Positions 61,527-64,000 of a stretch of DNA of 64,000 bases are shown here, in pieces (positions within the stretch are counted from its first letter, which is position 1; the number at the start of each line of letters is the position of its first letter). Below the pieces are notes generated by a model. It made no database searches, was not told where the DNA came from, and saw only the letters and a program-made list of their open reading frames with translations. The translations under genes were made by a program, and so were the position numbers. The DNA is from Sphingomonas sp. C3-2 (GTDB taxonomy: Bacteria; Pseudomonadota; Alphaproteobacteria; Sphingomonadales; Sphingomonadaceae): NCBI RefSeq assembly GCF_033025475.1, contig NZ_CP130322.1, positions 62,001 through 126,000 on the forward strand, read 5' to 3'.

Positions 61527-62290
61527 GTCGTCTCCAAAACCATTCCATCCCAGCCCGGAACTATGTGCGCGGGCAGTTCCGCGCGCAACGTCTCATAATC
61601 CATCGACTGGTCCATATGCGTCAGCACCGCGCGGCGGGGCCTTACCCGGTCGATCCAGCCCAAAGTCATCGCCAGATGCGGGTGCGAAGGATGGGGTTTC
61701 CGCCGAAGCGCGTCGACCACCCAAATATCACAGCCTGAAAAACCCTGCTCCATCTGATCGGTCAGTCCGTTGGCATCGGTCGAATAGCAGATCGCGCGGC
61801 CCGCCGCTTCGAACCGGAAACCGGCCGAGGTTATGCTCCCATGCGGCTGATCCACCGTCAGCACCGCGATATCGCCGATCGTCAAATGATCAGGCAGCAC
61901 ATTGCCCGATACGGTCGGTGGATATTCCCCCTTACCTTCGAATGCATAGGCAAAACGCTGTCCCAGAGAGGCCAGGACCTGCGAACGGGCATAGACGTCC
62001 ACGGGGCGGCCGCGCGCATGAAACAACTGCCGCAGATCGTCTATCCCATGGCAATGATCGGCATGGTCGTGCGTCCAGAGCACCGCATCCACATCGGCAA
62101 CATCGGCGCGCAGCAGTTGTTCGCGCAGATCGGGCGACGTATCGACCAATATCCGGGTGCGTTCGGTCTCGATCAGGATCGACGCGCGGCTGCGTCGGTT
62201 TTTCGGGTTCGTCGGATCGCAATCGCCCCAGTCATTCCCGATCCGCGGTACACCCGATGATGTGCCGCTGCCGAGAATGCGAACCCTCAC
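61523..62290 (-). CDS. MBL-fold metallohydrolase (PhnP-like)
   Basis: A 255-aa metallo-beta-lactamase-fold phosphodiesterase-type hydrolase: LGSGTSSGVPRIG start, THDHADHCHGID metal motif, VLTHMDQSMD near the end. GTG 62290 overlaps the TatD stop (GTGA). The PhnP-like family cleaves cyclic phosphodiesters. It sits in the usual alphaproteobacterial metG-tatD-MBL order. Confidence 0.9.
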   Translation of the reverse strand: MRVRILGSGTSSGVPRIGNDWGDCDPTNPKNRRSRASILIETERTRILVDTSPDLREQLLRADVADVDAVLWTHDHADHCHGIDDLRQLFHARGRPVDVYARSQVLASLGQRFAYAFEGKGEYPPTVSGNVLPDHLTIGDIAVLTVDQPHGSITSAGFRFEAAGRAICYSTDANGLTDQMEQGFSGCDIWVVDALRRKPHPSHPHLAMTLGWIDRVRPRRAVLTHMDQSMDYETLRAELPAHIVPGWDGMVLETT

Positions 62291-63063
62291 GCGCGGACCT
62301 TGCTGAACAGCCGCAGGAAATTCTCGCTGGTCTGGCGCGCCAGCGTCTCGGCATCCACGCCGCGAAGATTGGCGAGGAACCGCGCCGTGTCGGCAACATA
62401 GCCCGGCTCGCATGGCTTTCCGCGATGCGGAACGGGCGCAAGGAACGGGCTGTCGGTCTCCACGAGCAAACGATCGGCAGGCACGCGCGCAGCCGTCGCC
62501 TGAAGATCGCGTGCATTCTTGAAGGTCACGATGCCCGAGATCGAGATGTAGAAGCCCAGATCAAGCGCAACGTCGGCAAACGCATCGCTCGCCGTGAAGC
62601 AGTGGATCACCCCCGGAAAAGCGCCGTTCGCCATTTCCTCGCGCAGGATCGTGGCGGTATCGTCCTCCGCATCGCGCGTATGGACGATCAGCGGCAATCC
62701 CGTTTCGCGGGATGCGGCGATGTGCGCGCGAAAACTGCTTTGCTGCTGCGCGCGGTCACTGTGATCATAATAATAATCAAGCCCGGTCTCGCCGATGCCA
62801 ACCACCCGCGGATGCGTCGCCCGAGCCACGAGCTTGGCGGTGTCGATATCGGGATGCTGATCCGCCTCATGCGGATGGATGCCCACCGTCGCCCAGACGT
62901 CAGCCGCCTGCTCGGCGGTGGCGATGATGTCGTCCCATTCGCGCTCGCGCGTGGAGATGTTGAGCATCAGCCCAACCCCCGCAGCCCGGGCGCGATCCAG
63001 CACGCCGGCCTGGTCTTCGACCAGGCCTTTGTAGTTCAGGTGGCAATGGCTATCGATGAGCAC
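62287..63063 (-). CDS. tatD: TatD-family metal-dependent deoxyribonuclease
   Basis: A 258-aa TatD hydrolase: start LIDSHCHLNY (metal His pair), GIHPHEAD, GIGETGLDYYYD, LPLIVHTRD, GVIHCFTAS and LLVETDSPFL are the family blocks. It acts as a 3'-5' exonuclease or related hydrolase. GTG 63063 starts 3 bases after the metG stop. Confidence 0.93.
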   Translation of the reverse strand: MLIDSHCHLNYKGLVEDQAGVLDRARAAGVGLMLNISTREREWDDIIATAEQAADVWATVGIHPHEADQHPDIDTAKLVARATHPRVVGIGETGLDYYYDHSDRAQQQSSFRAHIAASRETGLPLIVHTRDAEDDTATILREEMANGAFPGVIHCFTASDAFADVALDLGFYISISGIVTFKNARDLQATAARVPADRLLVETDSPFLAPVPHRGKPCEPGYVADTARFLANLRGVDAETLARQTSENFLRLFSKVRA

Positions 63064-63066
63064 GGC

Positions 63067-64000
63067 TCAATCCTCTGCAGGTACTTCCAACCTGGGGAAG
63101 ATGGGGGTCGGCGCCGCGAGCGTGAAGCCCGAATTGCCAAGCTCCTCATACCAGCCCTTTGCCGTCAGTGCCGCCAGATCGCGCTGGTCTGCCCCCATGC
63201 CAAGAATATCGAGCAGCTTGCCCGCAGCCGTCGGAACGACAGGCTGGATCGCAATCGCAAGATCGCGGATCGCGATGAACAGCGTGCCCAGAACCGCCTC
63301 CATGCGTTCCGGGTCGGTCTTGCGCAGCGTCCAGGGCGCCTGCGCATCGATATATTGGTTGCAGGCGAAGACCGCCTTGATCCAGCTCTCGATCGCCTGC
63401 GAAATCGCAAGATCATTCATCAGCCGGGGCAGTTCGATTGCCGTCGCATTGCGCACGGTTTCCAGCAATTCCGTATCCACGGGCTGAACGGCGGCTCGAG
63501 ACGGCAAGCGCCCTTCAAGGTTCTTGGCGATGAACGACAATGTCCGCTGCGCCAGGTTCCCAAAGCTGTTGGCGAGATCGGCGTTGCAGCGCGCAACGAT
63601 CGCTTCGGCGCTATAGCTGCCGTCATTGCCGAAGGTGACTTCGCTCAGCAGGAAATAGCGCAACTGGTCGACGCCGAAACGCTCCGCCAGTTCGAGCGGA
63701 TCGGCGACATTGCCAAGCGATTTCGACATTTTTTCGCCGCGGTTCAGCAGGAAGCCATGGCCAAAGACGTGCTTGGGCAGCGAGATCCCGGCAGACATCA
63801 GGAAAGCCGGCCAGTACACCGCGTGGAACCGGACGATATCCTTGCCAATGATATGAAAATCGGCAGGCCAATATTTACGGAAGGCTTCGGTATCCTCAGG
63901 ATAACCGAGCCCGGTCAGATAATTGGTCAGCGCGTCGACCCAGACATACATCACATGGCCGTCGCTGTCCGGCACCTTCACGCCCCAGTCGAAGCTCGTG
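63067..64000 (-). CDS. metG: Methionyl-tRNA synthetase, C-terminal part (5' end off-window)
   Basis: The frame stays open to the window edge, so only the last 311 codons are seen. KMSKSLGN (catalytic loop) near 63725-63750, WPADFHIIGKDIVRFHAVYWPAFL, and the anticodon-binding helical domain identify it. It ends without the EMAP-like tRNA-binding domain found in some bacteria. It is part of the metG-tatD-MBL block. Confidence 0.96.
   Translation of the reverse strand, partial: TSFDWGVKVPDSDGHVMYVWVDALTNYLTGLGYPEDTEAFRKYWPADFHIIGKDIVRFHAVYWPAFLMSAGISLPKHVFGHGFLLNRGEKMSKSLGNVADPLELAERFGVDQLRYFLLSEVTFGNDGSYSAEAIVARCNADLANSFGNLAQRTLSFIAKNLEGRLPSRAAVQPVDTELLETVRNATAIELPRLMNDLAISQAIESWIKAVFACNQYIDAQAPWTLRKTDPERMEAVLGTLFIAIRDLAIAIQPVVPTAAGKLLDILGMGADQRDLAALTAKGWYEELGNSGFTLAAPTPIFPRLEVPAED

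Noticed and set aside
1-64000. tRNA genes, IS elements, CRISPR arrays, phage or toxin-antitoxin genes.
   Set aside because: None was recognised on either strand; no transposase motifs or regularly spaced repeats were seen.

Overview
The window reads as the chromosome of a GC-rich alphaproteobacterium, most likely a sphingomonad. It carries three large TonB-dependent receptors with the N-terminal 'VTARR/VTAQKR' plug style common in sphingomonads. Genes are packed into long operons joined by ATGA/GTGA overlaps, and the right edge holds an ordinary housekeeping block (metG, tatD, an MBL hydrolase, a membrane aspartyl protease). No tRNA, rRNA, IS element or CRISPR array was seen.

Layout. (1) 1-5.7 kb: sulfatase (5' end off-window), its formylglycine-generating enzyme and a TonB receptor, ending in a clear terminator. 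(2) 5.8-28.1 kb: a catabolic island built around a divergent promoter near 13.8 kb. The leftward operon encodes a biotin-dependent acyl-CoA carboxylase in three polypeptides (the usual alpha subunit is split in two), a BKACE enzyme, a CitE-type lyase, a CoA-transferase and an enoyl-CoA hydratase. The rightward genes encode an isovaleryl-CoA-dehydrogenase-type enzyme, SDRs, MarR and TetR regulators, a thiolase, two acyl-CoA ligases, a TonB receptor, and a DUF35 protein paired with a Cys-less thiolase-like protein. The chemistry resembles leucine/acyclic-terpene (Liu/Atu) degradation with a different ending. (3) 28.2-33.2 kb: a two-gene operon resembling prodigiosin PigE and PigD but without other pigment genes, beside 850 bases of partly AT-rich non-coding DNA. 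(4) 34.0-35.1 kb: a PAS-GGDEF diguanylate cyclase. (5) 35.2-60.8 kb: a catabolic regulon with an extradiol dioxygenase, a cytochrome P450, an indolepyruvate:ferredoxin-oxidoreductase-like enzyme, acyl-CoA dehydrogenases, MaoC hydratases, crotonases, thiolase/aldolase-DUF35 modules, many SDRs, an old yellow enzyme and a TonB receptor. (6) 60.9-64 kb: housekeeping genes.

Region 5 has the gene content of the estradiol-degradation clusters I recall as edc (Novosphingobium tardaugens) and oec (Sphingomonas sp. KC8): 17beta-dehydrogenation, 4-hydroxylation by P450, 4,5-ring cleavage by an extradiol dioxygenase, oxidative decarboxylation of the 2-oxo acid to a CoA ester by the IOR-like enzyme, then beta-oxidation-like removal of ring carbons. 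The sulfatase module at the left edge would suit sulfated estrogens. This is inference from families and gene content; sequence identity to those clusters could not be tested.

Two regulatory patterns were found by eye. A 15-bp near-palindrome, RRTAMYATCSKTACY, occurs before the dioxygenase operon/tetR, between the P450 operon and a divergent gene, and twice before the right-hand TonB receptor, so one TetR (43250-43858) probably controls region 5. A different motif, RTGAATN3ATTCAT, occurs in the divergent promoter at 13.8 kb and twice before the TonB receptor at 21.1 kb, marking a second regulon.
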